Shown here piece by piece: positions 42,576-53,632 of a DNA stretch of 64,000 nt. The notes below the pieces were generated by a model. The model made no database searches and was not told the DNA's origin. It saw nothing but the letters and a program-made list of their open reading frames with translations. The position numbers and the translations under genes were made by a program. Source of the DNA: Lactarius indigo (Eukaryota; Basidiomycota; Agaricomycetes; Russulales; Russulaceae); assembly GCA_025766275.1 (NCBI GenBank), contig JAFKAC010000107.1:62001-126000 (forward strand), in the 5' to 3' direction. Numbering within the stretch: position 1 is the first letter of the stretch; every line of letters starts with the position of its first letter.

Positions 42576-44297
42576 TTAGAGAAAATCCGCGCCGCGAGAT
42601 GCCAACATCTGAGCCAGATCATCCTGCTGTTCGGTCGTGAGTTTCAACGAGAATTCGGCGAGTTGTTCTAGAACTTCGCGCGTGACTTCGGTGTCTTTCG
42701 TAACGGGCGACGGGGTATTGGCGACCGCGGGGGTCGGTTGTGCGACGGAAGCCGAGGTTGCTGCGGTCGGAATTGACGAGGCGACCGCAATACGTGGTTT
42801 GCGATCGGGGCAATTACGGCTAAGGTGTCCTTGTTTGCCACAGGCATAACAGCGACCTTCGGTACGGTACTTTTGTTTCTCGTCTTCGGTGGTTGCCTTT
42901 CGAAGGGCGTCGACGTCCATGGCGTCGGGGTCGCTACGCGGCGTGCGGTATTGTTGTTGCTGCCTTCCGCGGTTGCCGTTTGTCGTCCACCTTTGCGAAA
43001 AGACGTTCTGGCCAGGGCGACGGCCGGTGTTCTGCTGCGGGAACGGGCTAAACTCTTTAATGGCTTGCTTCTTGAGCCAGTTGCGGTGGCGTTTTTGTGC
43101 GCTCTGGATCCATTGTGCGAAGTTGTCGGGGCTGTCGTGGTCAATGCAAGACCCGGCGAGTTTCGGGGGTAGTCCTTGTGCGAACATTCGGAGGACATTG
43201 GGTTCGTCGGCGTCCATTCCGGCGCGATCGGCGAGGTCTTGGAATTCAGAAATGTAGTCGTCCAAGTTACTTTCCTTCATGCGTAATTTGAGCAGGGCCT
43301 GTTGGGCTCTTTCGGCGTCGGACACGTCGGTGAAAGCGTCCTTGAATTCGCGTAAAATGAGTTGCCAAACGTCGTGGCCGAACGGGACTGTCTTTGTGCC
43401 GGCGTCGACTTGCGTGAGCCAGTCGGTTGCGCGTGTGACCCATTTTTCGGCTCCCCCTTCGCAGAGATTGAGGAAGAGTGTGGCTCGCTTGTACGGGTCT
43501 TTGATGATCGACGCGTCTTTGTTCATGAAGCAGTAGCGTTGAAACGCGCCTAAGAAACGACGCGTGTCAGATCGTTTGCCGGTGAAGGCTCGAGGAGCTA
43601 CTCCTTCGAGTCGTTCTCCTCGGATTGATCTAAGGATCCTTTTGAGATTGCGTTCGTCGGCGGCAAGTCCATCGTCGTCGCTGTTATCGCCGTCTCCGTC
43701 GTCTGGAGCTCTTCCGGCGACGTCTCCTGGGGTAATAGTGGTGCGACGGGGCGGCGTCTTGTCGTCGTCTTTTTGTTTACCTTTGGCAGTGGTTTTGTCG
43801 CTGCGGTCGAAGTTGAGACCAGTGCCGGTGATAATTTCGGAATGAGTACTCGGGGGTCGGGATGCGTGTGCCGCTTCCTGGGATGACGCGGCGTGTTGAG
43901 CGAACTGAGTCGGAACTGGAGAAACAATGATTGATTCAGCGGCGGTTTGAAAAACCGTCTGTGCTTTAAGCTCGTCAATGTTCATGTTAGCCCAAGGAGC
44001 GTGTACAAGTCCTAGGTTTGCTGCGGCCACTCGGACCGCATAATGTCGTTTCGAGTCTGGGGCATACTGCAGTTCGAACCAAACACCGCAGTAATTCTCG
44101 ACGGCCTTCTTGACACCGCGGAATAGTGTATAATAGCCTGCCCAAGGGGCTTGGCTATCTCCTTTCTGTAGATATTCGACATTAGTTCGCAGAGGGTCGT
44201 CTGGCAAGGCGACGTTGTCAGAGGTTCGAGGTGGAAGTTGGAAGGGGAGAGAGATTATTCCTCCTCCGTCGCTATCGGCAAAGGTAGATCTAGACAT
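42576..44297 (-). CDS. gag: Retrotransposon Gag (capsid/nucleocapsid, about 573 aa)
   Basis: The first ATG of the frame is at 44297 (MSRSTFADSDGGG). The frame itself is open back into the 5' LTR to 44423 but only through a TTG codon, so 44297 is the chosen start. The middle has the retrotransposon capsid fold signature: GVAPRAFTGKRSDTRRFLGA, YKRATLFLNLCEGGAEKWV, LKLRMKESNLDDYISEF and ADEPNVLRMFAQGLPPKL. One zinc knuckle, CYACGKQGHLSRNC (C-x2-C-x4-H-x4-C), lies near residues 482-495 after a basic QQQQYRTPRSDP stretch. It packages the RNA genome. The C-terminal tail is Ala/Thr/Pro-rich then helical (LEQLAEFSLKLTTEQQDDL) and ends in TAA at 42576-42578. Confidence 0.93.
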   Translation of the reverse strand: MSRSTFADSDGGGIISLPFQLPPRTSDNVALPDDPLRTNVEYLQKGDSQAPWAGYYTLFRGVKKAVENYCGVWFELQYAPDSKRHYAVRVAAANLGLVHAPWANMNIDELKAQTVFQTAAESIIVSPVPTQFAQHAASSQEAAHASRPPSTHSEIITGTGLNFDRSDKTTAKGKQKDDDKTPPRRTTITPGDVAGRAPDDGDGDNSDDDGLAADERNLKRILRSIRGERLEGVAPRAFTGKRSDTRRFLGAFQRYCFMNKDASIIKDPYKRATLFLNLCEGGAEKWVTRATDWLTQVDAGTKTVPFGHDVWQLILREFKDAFTDVSDAERAQQALLKLRMKESNLDDYISEFQDLADRAGMDADEPNVLRMFAQGLPPKLAGSCIDHDSPDNFAQWIQSAQKRHRNWLKKQAIKEFSPFPQQNTGRRPGQNVFSQRWTTNGNRGRQQQQYRTPRSDPDAMDVDALRKATTEDEKQKYRTEGRCYACGKQGHLSRNCPDRKPRIAVASSIPTAATSASVAQPTPAVANTPSPVTKDTEVTREVLEQLAEFSLKLTTEQQDDLAQMLASRGADFL

Positions 44298-44338
44298 AGC
44301 AAGTCGGTTGTATTCGTTCGGGGAATCGAGTTCGTGGA

Positions 44339-44351
44339 AAGCTCGACTTAA
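44339..44351 (-). other. Primer-binding site, complementary to the element's own LTR (self-priming)
   Basis: Directly after the 5' LTR the minus strand reads TTAAGTCGAGCTT. Twelve bases (TAAGTCGAGCTT, 44350 to 44339) are perfectly complementary to AAGCTCGACTTA inside the same LTR (44554 to 44543, minus strand). In Tf1 and sushi-type elements the first 11 or so bases of the transcript pair with the PBS in this way. This predicts the RNA start near 44554. Confidence 0.7.
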
Positions 44352-44726
44352 TGTTACGCGCAGTAAGGCGTATCGTTCGGATTCGAGTCGGAGATCGAAT
44401 CGGAGTTCGGGTAATGCCGACAATCAGACGGCGGAGCGATGATGCACAAGATGAGAGGGAATCGCGAGTCAACGACGAGCGATCGTTCAGGTTCGTGAAG
44501 CCAAAAGATGTTTATACGAGAAGTTACTGCAGTTGAATACAGTAAGTCGAGCTTAGAGCTCTTAGTACATGGAAGTTGGTCCTTAAGTACTACTGGTATG
44601 AGTCATATGGAAACTACGAGAACGTCCTTCGAATCATACAGAAAGTGCGAGTCAACAAGTTGGAAGGACGTCGGAGAACGATCGAGAAACAGTCGAGAAG
44701 GTACGAGAAAAGTACGTAGCGTAACA
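44352..44726 (-). repeat. 5' LTR of the retrotransposon (375 bp)
   Basis: Promoter-bearing LTR in element orientation. By the self-priming match, U3 would be about 44555-44726 and R/U5 about 44352-44554. No strong TATA box is seen. Ends TG...CA. Confidence 0.95.
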
Positions 44727-44731
44727 CCTAA
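44727..44731. repeat. Target-site duplication, right copy (CCTAA)
   Basis: Same five bases as at 37697-37701. Removing the element and one copy restores a continuous intergenic sequence. Confidence 0.92.
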
Positions 44732-47269
44732 TCCAGTGACATTGATGACTTCTCACTACACCAATAATCCTCTCTGCTCTTCATCCATGAGTAATTTGGT
44801 GTAGCGCTTCGAATTGCAACTGGACTACATGCCAAAAGTAGATCATACCCGAAGTGTTTTTGATAAGCGTCATAAATACCATCATGAGCAGCTGCGCAGT
44901 CATGGCTAGTTCTGAGTAACGTAATGTATCCGTGGACAATGTCGTCCTAAACCATTGTCACTTAGTGCAACGTCGGTCGACTAGTGTGAAGCCCATAAGG
45001 AGCATAGAGCAGCCTACATTGCGCCAATATCACATTCGTCTGTCGCACAATTCGACGAGTGGTCTCAACTTTACATGTGCACAGCACGCAGGCACAGGCA
45101 CACCAAGTTGCAGCTTATTAACGGCGTTCATTTCCGACTCTTCTGTACCCGCCCAGAGACACAAATCTTCTTGCGCCGTGTTTCCCCCGCAGGACATCAC
45201 TGATATATCGGGTACGGGATAGAGGAGGAAAAAGGTGAGTGCGCCGATCAACGACAGGCACCGAAGTGGTAACAGGGTCGTCTGTAATTGAAGGCAGGCA
45301 CAAGCAATCCATGATGCAAAGAGCTACGCTTCATTGCGCTCACAGTGGCCGGAGCCTGTATGCTCCGAGTGAGCTGTGGCCTGGAGCTCAAAGGGGCCTT
45401 ACTCCCAGCCTTCTGACACGCGCGTTGCGGTGGCATTGGGCTTGGCCGTCCCAATACAAGAGTGGTGCCGTAAGCGTAAGATTACCCGGTTGCAAGGGCA
45501 GTCAGATGACCAGTACTTACAGTAACTCCTCGATTCTTTTTGGACCCATACGCAACGCCCGCGTTCATGTAGGGTTCACCAAATCCACTTGATATTTTTG
45601 GCCAGTCAGAATTTGAAAATAGGTTCATGCTCACGAAGATGGTTCCGCCTGCAGCAAAAAGTCATGACAGTACAGTGGTATACCTATCCCGTATCCTTCA
45701 CTGCCTCATTGTTTGGCTCTCTACTGGCAGCGGTCGTTGCACCTTCAAGATTGAAGTGTCAACGGGTCTGAATCGAGCTCTAGTATTGCGCTTGAGTGAA
45801 AGCGAAATGTCCCAAAGTTCCTCGAAGTGCGAAGCTTCGTTATGGGCATGGCACACCGTGAGAGGAAACGATGCAACGTACTCCAGGGGCATGGGGCTCA
45901 TCTTAGTTTGTACGGTGAAGAAATTCCATTCCCTCATCGGTAATTCTGTTCTCACCTCTCACCTAGGCACGGGCACCGAGAAAATAGTGCCGTACGATCG
46001 GGAATGGGCCGGTGAGAGTTCAATCTAAGCTGCTGACCAAATAAGGAAAGATTTAGCAGGGAGAATGGAAGAGACTCGGTCATCTCGGGCCGTCATTTGC
46101 AATCCGTCACAGAGGGTTTAGTCTGCAACCGTAAGGTCTAGACGAGCAAGGGAATACACCGTGTCGGAACACCATGTTATTGACTTTTGAATAGCCTGCA
46201 AAGACGAACAGGAGCGCCCTAGACTGGAAAGGGTTGAGCCGAGTCACCAGAGAAATCGGTGACGGTAACGGAGATCCTAGGGCTTCCTGCGTGCGTGGTT
46301 CGCGGGGCGGATGTGGCCGTGGTTCAGAATGTGTTGTTGAGTCGGGCGCAGTGAAAGAAGAAGGAACGGGACAAGGAGTGCCAGAAGAGTATGGAAGATG
46401 TCAGGGGTGTGGGATCACGCGGTACGAGATGATAGTTAAAAAGGGAACAAAGGGTCAATCGGAGCCACGGCACTCGTCAAGACACAGGTGCAGAGAGCAC
46501 CAAGAAGAGCGTCTGAAATGAAGCGACAGAAGAAGCGTAGTTGAAGCTTGAGCTTGAAAGACGGGGCTCGTTCAGGCAGAAGGCGGAGTTACAGGAGACT
46601 TTCGGAGTTACGGAGTGGGTGGCTGCTGGAATCCAAGTAGCGATGAACCAAGCGTGGTGAAGAGGGGTCATGCAAACGTTACAAGAAAGGCATGGTTCCA
46701 AGGACGGCATTATCTTATCAAGGACTGTATGACCGGGGGCCGTTCTCGGAAGTTCGGCTGAGAGAGAAATTTAGCCTGCACGAATACGCAAAAATGCTAA
46801 GTGGAAGTTAAGCAACCCATGTCGGGGAACGGGAAGGTGAGAAGGTGCGGAGAGGTCTCATAAAAGGTATGCACTGGCAGCAACACGGCGCCAATAGCGG
46901 GATCTTTAGAAACAAAAGGACAAGAGGAGGGAGACGCCCAGAAGATGGTAAACAAAAAAGGCGGGGGGTTGAAGAGACAAGTAAACGGGCGTCCCGGAAG
47001 AGTCGGATGGTGTCCGTGAAGAAGATAGGAGGAGAGGCAAGAAGAGTAGAGTGGATGTAACGCGTATGGATGATGATGATAGTGATGATGGTGATGGTGA
47101 TTGGTGGTGATGGAGGAAGCATAATAAATAATAATATAAATATTACGCGATTGAAATTGATTTATTTCGAACGAGGTTCGCTACACGGCACAGGGAGGGG
47201 GGCGTGCAAGTTTCATTTACTTGACCGTCGCCTTTTCTCTTTCTCTTTCTCTTCCCCTTCGTCCCCATC
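44732..47269. other. Intergenic, no supported gene; purine-rich in its right half
   Basis: Before the insertion this was continuous with the PRP8 upstream region. 46.2-47.06 kb is strongly G/A-rich on the plus strand (C/T-rich on minus), then switches to a C/T-rich plus-strand leader (47220-47269) ahead of the next gene. Frames in it are short and featureless. Confidence 0.5.
47067..47115. repeat. Imperfect GAT/GGT trinucleotide microsatellite
   Basis: Irregular run of TGATGA/TGGTGA units about 150 bp before the next start codon. Confidence 0.7.
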
Positions 47270-49201
47270 ATGTCCGTTCGCCATTCTAATCACTCCCAGC
47301 CTCAGTCCCTTCCACCCTTCGCCGTCGCTTTCTCAAACTCTTCGTTAGACAAACTCTCTTCGCACCCTGCTTCCCTTCCTCCTATCCAACCGAGACCTCC
47401 CTCAGAACGTCCGCGCTCTCTTCCTGAAGCCTCGCAATCGGCTCCAATGGCAGAAACTCCCCCGATCCCAAATGGAAGGAAAAGATCCCATCCTGAGGCC
47501 TCGCAACGAGACGATACTTCTCCCGATAACCGGTATGTCCCCTTGCCTTCCTCTCTTTCTTGCTCCCCCGCTTATACCCCTTCTTACAGCAGAGCCGCCA
47601 GTAGTACGTCTCCTCACCTAGGTCGCGTCAAGACAGAACACGATGATCCGGGTGACGACTCGCCCTCTCATTCTCGTCAGCCGCGATCCCACCCTCCCCC
47701 CCCTCAGCAGGATCCTGGTTCCCGGTCGATGCCCCCTTCCGCACCATCACCCCAGTCTCAGCCTTCTCCTAAGAAAAGGCGCACGACAGTCAGTGGCCCT
47801 TCACACTTAGTTGATCAGGCGTCTTCCAATCCGACCCCTTCTGACACCAACGCCACCTCTCCTCCCGTCGTAATCGGGATGCCCGCTATGGCTCGCGACG
47901 ATCTGAACGCTGTAGAGCAGGTCCGGTCGATGCTAACGGTGAAGCGTAACCAAGAAGCCCTCATTGAGAAGCGGAGGGGGAGTCTAGGTGCACCCCTCCC
48001 ATCTTCTTCTCAACCCTCTGTCTCCCCGGCCGCGGTCAAGCCCCTACCAACATCTTCTCGTAGTTCTGCCCGAAGCCCGAATATGAGCGTAGCGCGCACC
48101 GCTCGTACCTCTGACCCTCCTCTAAATCCTCCAGGTTCTAGCCCCGTTGTAACCGCGGGCCAGAGTCAGCAAACCGATTTCGGCGCAAATCCTCCCCATC
48201 ACAACTCCTTACCTCCTCCGCCAATTTCTTTTGCTGGTCGCCGAGGATACAAGTCTCCTTCATCTCTCAAAAAGAAGCCCGCCGATATCGTTATTTCCCC
48301 GCGAGATCCCCGCACACAACCCGTCATACAGAGTGCGCCGCCTCAACAAGGCGGCCGCTTCACGGCCATGGCATTACCCTCCCTACCGAATGTCCAACAG
48401 CCCTTAGGTGGGCGGCGGATACCGGGTAATGTCCCGCCAACGCCCACGCGTCTCACTCTCCGCTCGAACCTTGCCGCCTCGTCTAGCACGTCCTCTCTTG
48501 CGGTACCCCCTCCCGCATCAGTGCCGATTGCTACCATGCTTGTTCCACAGACACCTGCTGTGTTAAACCGCGCCGACTCCGGGTCGCAGCGTAGCGCCTT
48601 TCTTGCACCTTTCGAGGCGTTCTATGACGCCTTAAAAGACGCGAACGAACTCAAGACATGGCTAGGGGAGCAACTCGCCAAGTCGCAGGCCCTGCAGACC
48701 GGATTCGAGGCTGCAGTCGATGCAGCCGTTGAGCGGCGCGTGGGTGGGTTGCGCGATGAGGTGGTGCGACTACAACGCCGCGTCGAAGAGCTGGAAGGTA
48801 CGCGGTGTACGGAAGGTGCGGGCCCAGCCCTATGGAGACGGAAGAGCGTCGCAAACGGCGAGCTGGCGGCATTTGCCGGGAGTACAGACAGTCCACAGCT
48901 ACGCGAAACCTACACATTCCCATCTAATCCACGCGCCGAGGAAATAGCGCCTGGTGACGAATCGGACGTGCGCGAGACGGACTCGCCCGCTCCCACGTTT
49001 GACGTGCGTAGGCAGTCAATTTCAGCAGTTAGGATGGATCCGCCTCCACCGCAACAACAGCAGATAGATGCGCAGAATTCGCTGTCCGTAAAGAGTCCAC
49101 CATCTGGCCGCGGGGTGCCACGGCGATCTTCTTATCAACCGCCACAGCAACAGCCGCAGAAAGCGGCGAGTCAGCCGGGGTCCCCCATGGAAGCGAGTTG
49201 A
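47270..49201 (+). CDS. Ser/Pro-rich protein with C-terminal coiled coil, function unknown (643 aa)
   Basis: One uninterrupted exon from ATG (47270) to TGA, preceded by a C/T-rich leader. Residues 1-420 are disordered, rich in Ser, Pro, Arg and Gln, with a nuclear-localisation-like SPKKRRTTVSG near 165. A block that stands out for lower entropy is DDLNAVEQVRSMLTVKRNQEALIEKRRGS (here split: DDLNAVEQVRSM, LTVKRNQEALIEKRR). Another is RRGYKSPSSLKKKPADIVIS. Around residues 440-515 lies a helical region (FEAFYDALKDANELKTWL, then AAVERRVGGLRDEVVRLQ and RRVEELEG) that should form a coiled coil. The tail is Gln/Pro-rich. The basic patch and coiled coil would suit a nuclear regulator, but no DNA-binding fold is visible and I cannot name an orthologue. 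Confidence 0.72.
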   Translation: MSVRHSNHSQPQSLPPFAVAFSNSSLDKLSSHPASLPPIQPRPPSERPRSLPEASQSAPMAETPPIPNGRKRSHPEASQRDDTSPDNRYVPLPSSLSCSPAYTPSYSRAASSTSPHLGRVKTEHDDPGDDSPSHSRQPRSHPPPPQQDPGSRSMPPSAPSPQSQPSPKKRRTTVSGPSHLVDQASSNPTPSDTNATSPPVVIGMPAMARDDLNAVEQVRSMLTVKRNQEALIEKRRGSLGAPLPSSSQPSVSPAAVKPLPTSSRSSARSPNMSVARTARTSDPPLNPPGSSPVVTAGQSQQTDFGANPPHHNSLPPPPISFAGRRGYKSPSSLKKKPADIVISPRDPRTQPVIQSAPPQQGGRFTAMALPSLPNVQQPLGGRRIPGNVPPTPTRLTLRSNLAASSSTSSLAVPPPASVPIATMLVPQTPAVLNRADSGSQRSAFLAPFEAFYDALKDANELKTWLGEQLAKSQALQTGFEAAVDAAVERRVGGLRDEVVRLQRRVEELEGTRCTEGAGPALWRRKSVANGELAAFAGSTDSPQLRETYTFPSNPRAEEIAPGDESDVRETDSPAPTFDVRRQSISAVRMDPPPPQQQQIDAQNSLSVKSPPSGRGVPRRSSYQPPQQQPQKAASQPGSPMEAS

Positions 49202-52200
49202 GAGGTTCCTGCGGACCCGTCTTTTTTTTTTTTTTTTTACCACGTCACGTTGATGATACCCTTCCCTTGCTCCAAAAAGCATGTGTTAGCCAAGACAAGA
49301 CAAGCCGTGGCCGCCCATTCGTTTCCGTTTGTTCTGTCTTGTTCAACAACTGTTGTCGGTCACTCCCCAAGCATCCCAACACCAATTACGTCCCCCCTCC
49401 TTCCCACCTTCGAACACTACACACAATGCAGGACTTTAGTTTCTCTACCTTTTGCCCATTTTGCATTTTTGTGTTGGGTGAGAAACATTATCTTGTTTTT
49501 TGTTTTGTTTTGCATTCAGACCCTTCGCCCTAGTTCTTTACTGTTACTGTGTTACCGCAATGATTGTTGTGTTACCAATCCACGAGAATGCCGTTGCCTG
49601 CTAACGCGGTTGTCAACGGTTCATTTTTTACACCCTCTGCTCCTTTTGCTTGTCTTGCACAGCTTTTGTTCTCTTCTGTTTTATTCTTTACCCTCTACAC
49701 TTTTGCTCTCCCTGTAACTCTTTACAGCCGGTGTATAAGTAACTAAGACCTGAAGTCCATTATTGCCTGCGATTGATTTCACGCTGTCCAGTTGTTAAGA
49801 TCCAGCGCAGCGTTTAACGCGCTTATCAACATTCGGTGCTTTCTCGAACCCGGCGTAGAAAATGGAGGTGGTACGTACTCGTCCGACCGAGTCTAACTTC
49901 ATTCACGCAGGTCAGTCAGCCCACCAGCAAAGTGTCCTTTGTACCCACGCTGGCGGGGAAGACAGAATTCTTGAGAGGCCTCGGTCGATCAAATGAGCTG
50001 CCAGATATGTGACAAGGGTAATTCATGATCGCGTAACGTACGGTCTATCAGCTAACTTAGTGTCACTCACTGTCAAGTCGCATCATCCGCCACTGGCACG
50101 CAAGTCATCGTGCAACGAGGTGGCTGGCACCGCCCTCTCGACCTACCGAGCTGCCCCATGTCAAGATCTGATGCAGCCACCCATCGATATTGACATTCTG
50201 GACGGTATCAGTGCCAAATTTTCCGATTCAAACAGATGACCCATGCGGTTCCGAAGATGCCAAGAAAATAAAAGCCTCCCACACGCACCCACGCCCACAC
50301 TCGGGGTCCGTTCATGCGCACATCCAATTTCCCTTGATGCGGCTACTGTATGTTTTTTCGCGTAGAACATTCTAGGCTACCCGCGAGAAGCCCCCACGAC
50401 GTTCAACTTATTGTTTATCACGACTGGTACGGCTCGCGAGAGTTTGGCGTCGGTGATCAATCAATTTAGGTGCTCCGAGAGCCAACTTTCGTGTAGCACT
50501 GGCAGTAGTGGCGGCACATCCCCGAAAGGCTATACGAAAGGTTGTATTTGGCGCGAGGTGGCAACCATACAGTAGCCGTCTCGTTAACTGTCAAACGTGC
50601 ACAATCGCCAGTCGAGGCCCGGATCGATCCATGTCCCTATTTGACGATATCATGATTACAATATGAGATGCCTTGCATTGTCTATGGAACAAGTCGAGTC
50701 GAGTGCTGCTCGTCATTATAAATACATGACCCAGTGGGTGCGCCTTGCTACAACAATGGAACTCGGACGACTCGAGCCCATCAATACAGGATCTACATGC
50801 CACCGTCCTGTCGGACAGACATGAAAAGAGAGGGAGGGGATAAAAGACAGAATGGATGGTGCCGACAGAGCGGGACCGCGAGGCCATCAAAGATCATCAA
50901 GAAAACCACGGAGTACCGCAGTGGCGCTCGAGATCGCCATGTGCGGCCAAGTCGTGTCCGGGTTCATGACGACTCGCGCCTGCCGAGCCCGCGCGCGACG
51001 AGCCGGCCTTTTGCGGACGGGATGAGGTAGCAACGACCAGCGTCGACGCCGCACTACTATTCCATGTCTGGAATTGCGCGCGAGAATTTTCGAGGGTTGC
51101 TTGCCAGAAAGGAGTGGCAGCTAATTTAATTTTTTTTTGTTTCGTCAGCTCGCGAACACCCCTATCACAATCTGTCGAACAGACTCACCTGTGTCTGTGC
51201 AGGACATTTTCTCTTGTATGATAGATGGGGCGGGAGGGTGATGGCTATCTATTCGCGGGACCGACCTGGCACCGCCCTTTATGAAGGGCCCTGGGTTGAG
51301 GACAGTCTGGGAAAAGAACCATCGAACGTAAGGGACGGATCCCCAACGGCGCTTCTCAAAGGAAAAGGAGTGGCGTAAGGTGTTCCGCGGAGACGGCATG
51401 GCACAGCCTACCCGCCCGCAGAAGTCTACTGCTTTACTTGCCAAGAAAAAAAAACGCCAGAAGCACACAGACCCTCACTTTCATGAGATCCAATCAATCA
51501 TACCAACTGCGCTTCGTGCGTACGAAGAAAGTGCATGGTGTGTTCGTGAGCTCACCGCATCAATTTCGTTGGGTAACAGAAATTTCACGTGCGAGTAGCA
51601 AAGACGGTGGGGATGTCAAACGTTATCGCGTTATCAGTGGCTTCGTTATCTAGCAACGCTACGTAAGTAAGTCCGTGGCACCTCGGAGACGAGTTTGGCA
51701 AACTCAAAACATGGACTTGCTCACCTCCGCCCTCAGTGCGGTTAGGAGCTGTAGTTGTTGCAAGACGAGAGACTGCAGTTCTCCTTATTTGCGCGCCAGT
51801 TTTAGTTCACATGTCAACAACATTCAAGCTTGTCCTTGGGGTACGCTCGTTTTTGGCAAAGGTGCCATTTGCTCAAAAACCCCAAGGAGATAATTCTCTG
51901 AAAAGTAAAGTTGAGTTTACAATAGCAAGTGTGACTTAGATGCCTGGTGCCACCAGGAGCACCGTTCATCGCACGCTCGTCCACAGCTCCATTTCGGTGG
52001 CACAGGGATAAAGTAAATCCCTCATCCTCAGCGTCAAACGTCAAAATGGCTGACGGCGGAAGTATCAGTCTCACGACCGGAGATAGTGGTGTTCTAGAAC
52101 TCGAGGCGCTCCCTGCTGGCAAACCCGTAGCTACCCCGGTGGCGTCAGCTTCGTCGGTAAATTTGTGAACTTTCCTATCTCTACAGGAGGCACAGTGACC

Positions 52201-52767
52201 ACGCCCCCCCCCCACTTACCGGGAGGAGGCCTGGATTACATGTAGCGTGGCCCGGGTTCCGAGTTCCATCATGAACGACTTTAGTACCCAGTGCGCTTGG
52301 GATAATGACATATGGGGACAGAGTTTGGCTCTCAGGTGCGACCATATACTATGGAGTTCCCAAGGGGATGGCAGCGGCTGCTAACAGATTGCAGGCTGGA
52401 GATGTAAACTCGTTGAACATGTCGGGGAAACCCAAACTTGCGTGCCGCGCGCGACCCCGAGTCAGGCTATTTTTTATTCGCTCCCAAAAAGGAAGGAAAG
52501 TTGGGAACGTGCCAAAATAATAGAACCTAAATGGTCTACGAGGTCAACCGAGATATAAATGGATCCAAAAAAAAAAAGGTCTACGAGGTGCAAAGACGTC
52601 ATCACCTCCTCTTCGATGGGAGTTTGCACCAAGATACCACAACTGATCAGGACAGAGATGGACCATCGATAATACGCCTACAACGCAAGAGACGTATCTG
52701 CCATAAAAGCCGTGTACAACTTGAAGGTACCAGCTTCACTCCCTTTCGACCTTCGGTGCGACTTGCC
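49202..52767. other. Intergenic, about 3.6 kb with no supported gene
   Basis: The first 550 bp is the T/C-rich 3' region of the preceding gene. The rest has only short, unrelated open frames on both strands, a poly-C run near 52200 and several A or T homopolymers. A CT/AG-rich segment and ATAAAT at 52551 lie within 250 bp of the next gene. Confidence 0.5.
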
Positions 52768-53632
52768 ATGCTCGCTCTGTCAGCCCCTCTTCTCCTGGCT
52801 ACAGCAGTATTTGCGGAACTTTCCCGTAGACAATGTAGTAGCAACGTTCCCGCCTCTGCGATGAATCTTCCCCCAAATCAACAGCAGCTTGTTGCACCAA
52901 CCGACGCGCCAAACTTTGTCGTGGTAGGCGTCGGAAATCAGAACTATACCTGTGCAGAGTCAGGAGCCTGGACGTGAGTCGTTCCTACCTTGTTATTGTG
53001 AACGACGATAAACCCAAAGGATGTGGGGTAGGTCTTCCGGAGCCATTGCCCAGGTGTTCGACATAACCAGCCTCTACCCTGGATTCGAGTTCTCAATAAT
53101 TCAGGAAGACACATATATTAACTGGCTGAACTTCCCGGGCAACGACCCCTGTGACCCGAATTTGGCTCAGCAACTCGAGAACAAGTATGGGATTATGCTT
53201 TATGGCCGACACTACATTATCGAGAATCCTGATGGAGACCTGAGCTCAAATTGGGACTTCAGACCTAGCGGACTGACCCCGGGAAACCCGAATGCCTTCG
53301 TTGTTGCGGAAGTAACTGGAGATATTCCGGCACCGACTGGTTATCTGGACCTCGATTGGTTGGAGCTGGAGGGTGTGTCCGGCCAACTCGCGAGCACAAT
53401 TTTCCGTGTCTACACAAAAGGGGGAGGGCTTTTACCCGAGTCGGTAAGCGTTCCCCGATCTGCGACGGCAGCGCGCGACTAAACCTTTCAGTGTGAGCCT
53501 GGATATCCCGGTGTTACGGCCAAGTTTACAGCACAATATTGTAAGTGTCCAGCCCCTGATACCGAAATGGGCCTTGACGGCTTTTGTCACCACTTAGGGT
53601 TCTATGGTAGCACGCTATTCGTTGAAAACTAG
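52768..53632 (+). CDS. Secreted DUF3455-family protein (233 aa)
   Basis: Four exons (52768-52973, 53032-53443, 53492-53540, 53598-53632) sum to an intact 233-residue frame ending in TAG. The start MLALSAPLLLATAVFA is a clear signal peptide, probably cleaved before ELSRRQC. The mature part has the DUF3455 course: PNFVVVGVGNQNYTC, SGAIAQVFDITSLYP, YGRHYIIENPDG, SNWDFRP, IPAPTGYLDLDWLELEG, ASTIFRVYTKGG, then SCEPGYPG and FTAQYWFYG. Family members are small secreted fungal proteins, sometimes labelled malate-dehydrogenase-like in databases without biochemical support; the function is unknown. Cysteines at C69 and near the C-terminal CEPG could pair. Length is normal for the family, and all splice sites are canonical GT-AG. 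No neighbouring gene suggests a pathway. Confidence 0.85.

Larger units (their letters stand above)
37702..44726 (-). mobile_element. Complete Ty3/Gypsy chromovirus-type LTR retrotransposon (7,025 bp) with a third ORF
   Basis: All parts are present in minus-strand order: 5' LTR (44352-44726), primer-binding site, gag, pol (protease, RT, RNase H, integrase, chromodomain), an extra zinc-knuckle ORF, polypurine tract and 3' LTR (37702-38076). The LTRs are the same length and read identical by eye over 375 bp; with the intact CCTAA duplication this means a very recent insertion. The ORFs have no stops or shifts apart from the gag/pol frame change, so the copy is probably competent. Self-primed PBS geometry and chromodomain place it with the Tf1/sushi-like branch of Metaviridae. 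Confidence 0.95.

Noticed and set aside
44297..44423. Gag start inside the 5' LTR
   Set aside because: The upstream part of the frame has only a TTG. The first ATG is at 44297, outside the LTR.
46234..46521. G/A-rich plus-strand ORF
   Set aside because: Compositional artefact of a purine-rich tract. No structure in the peptide.
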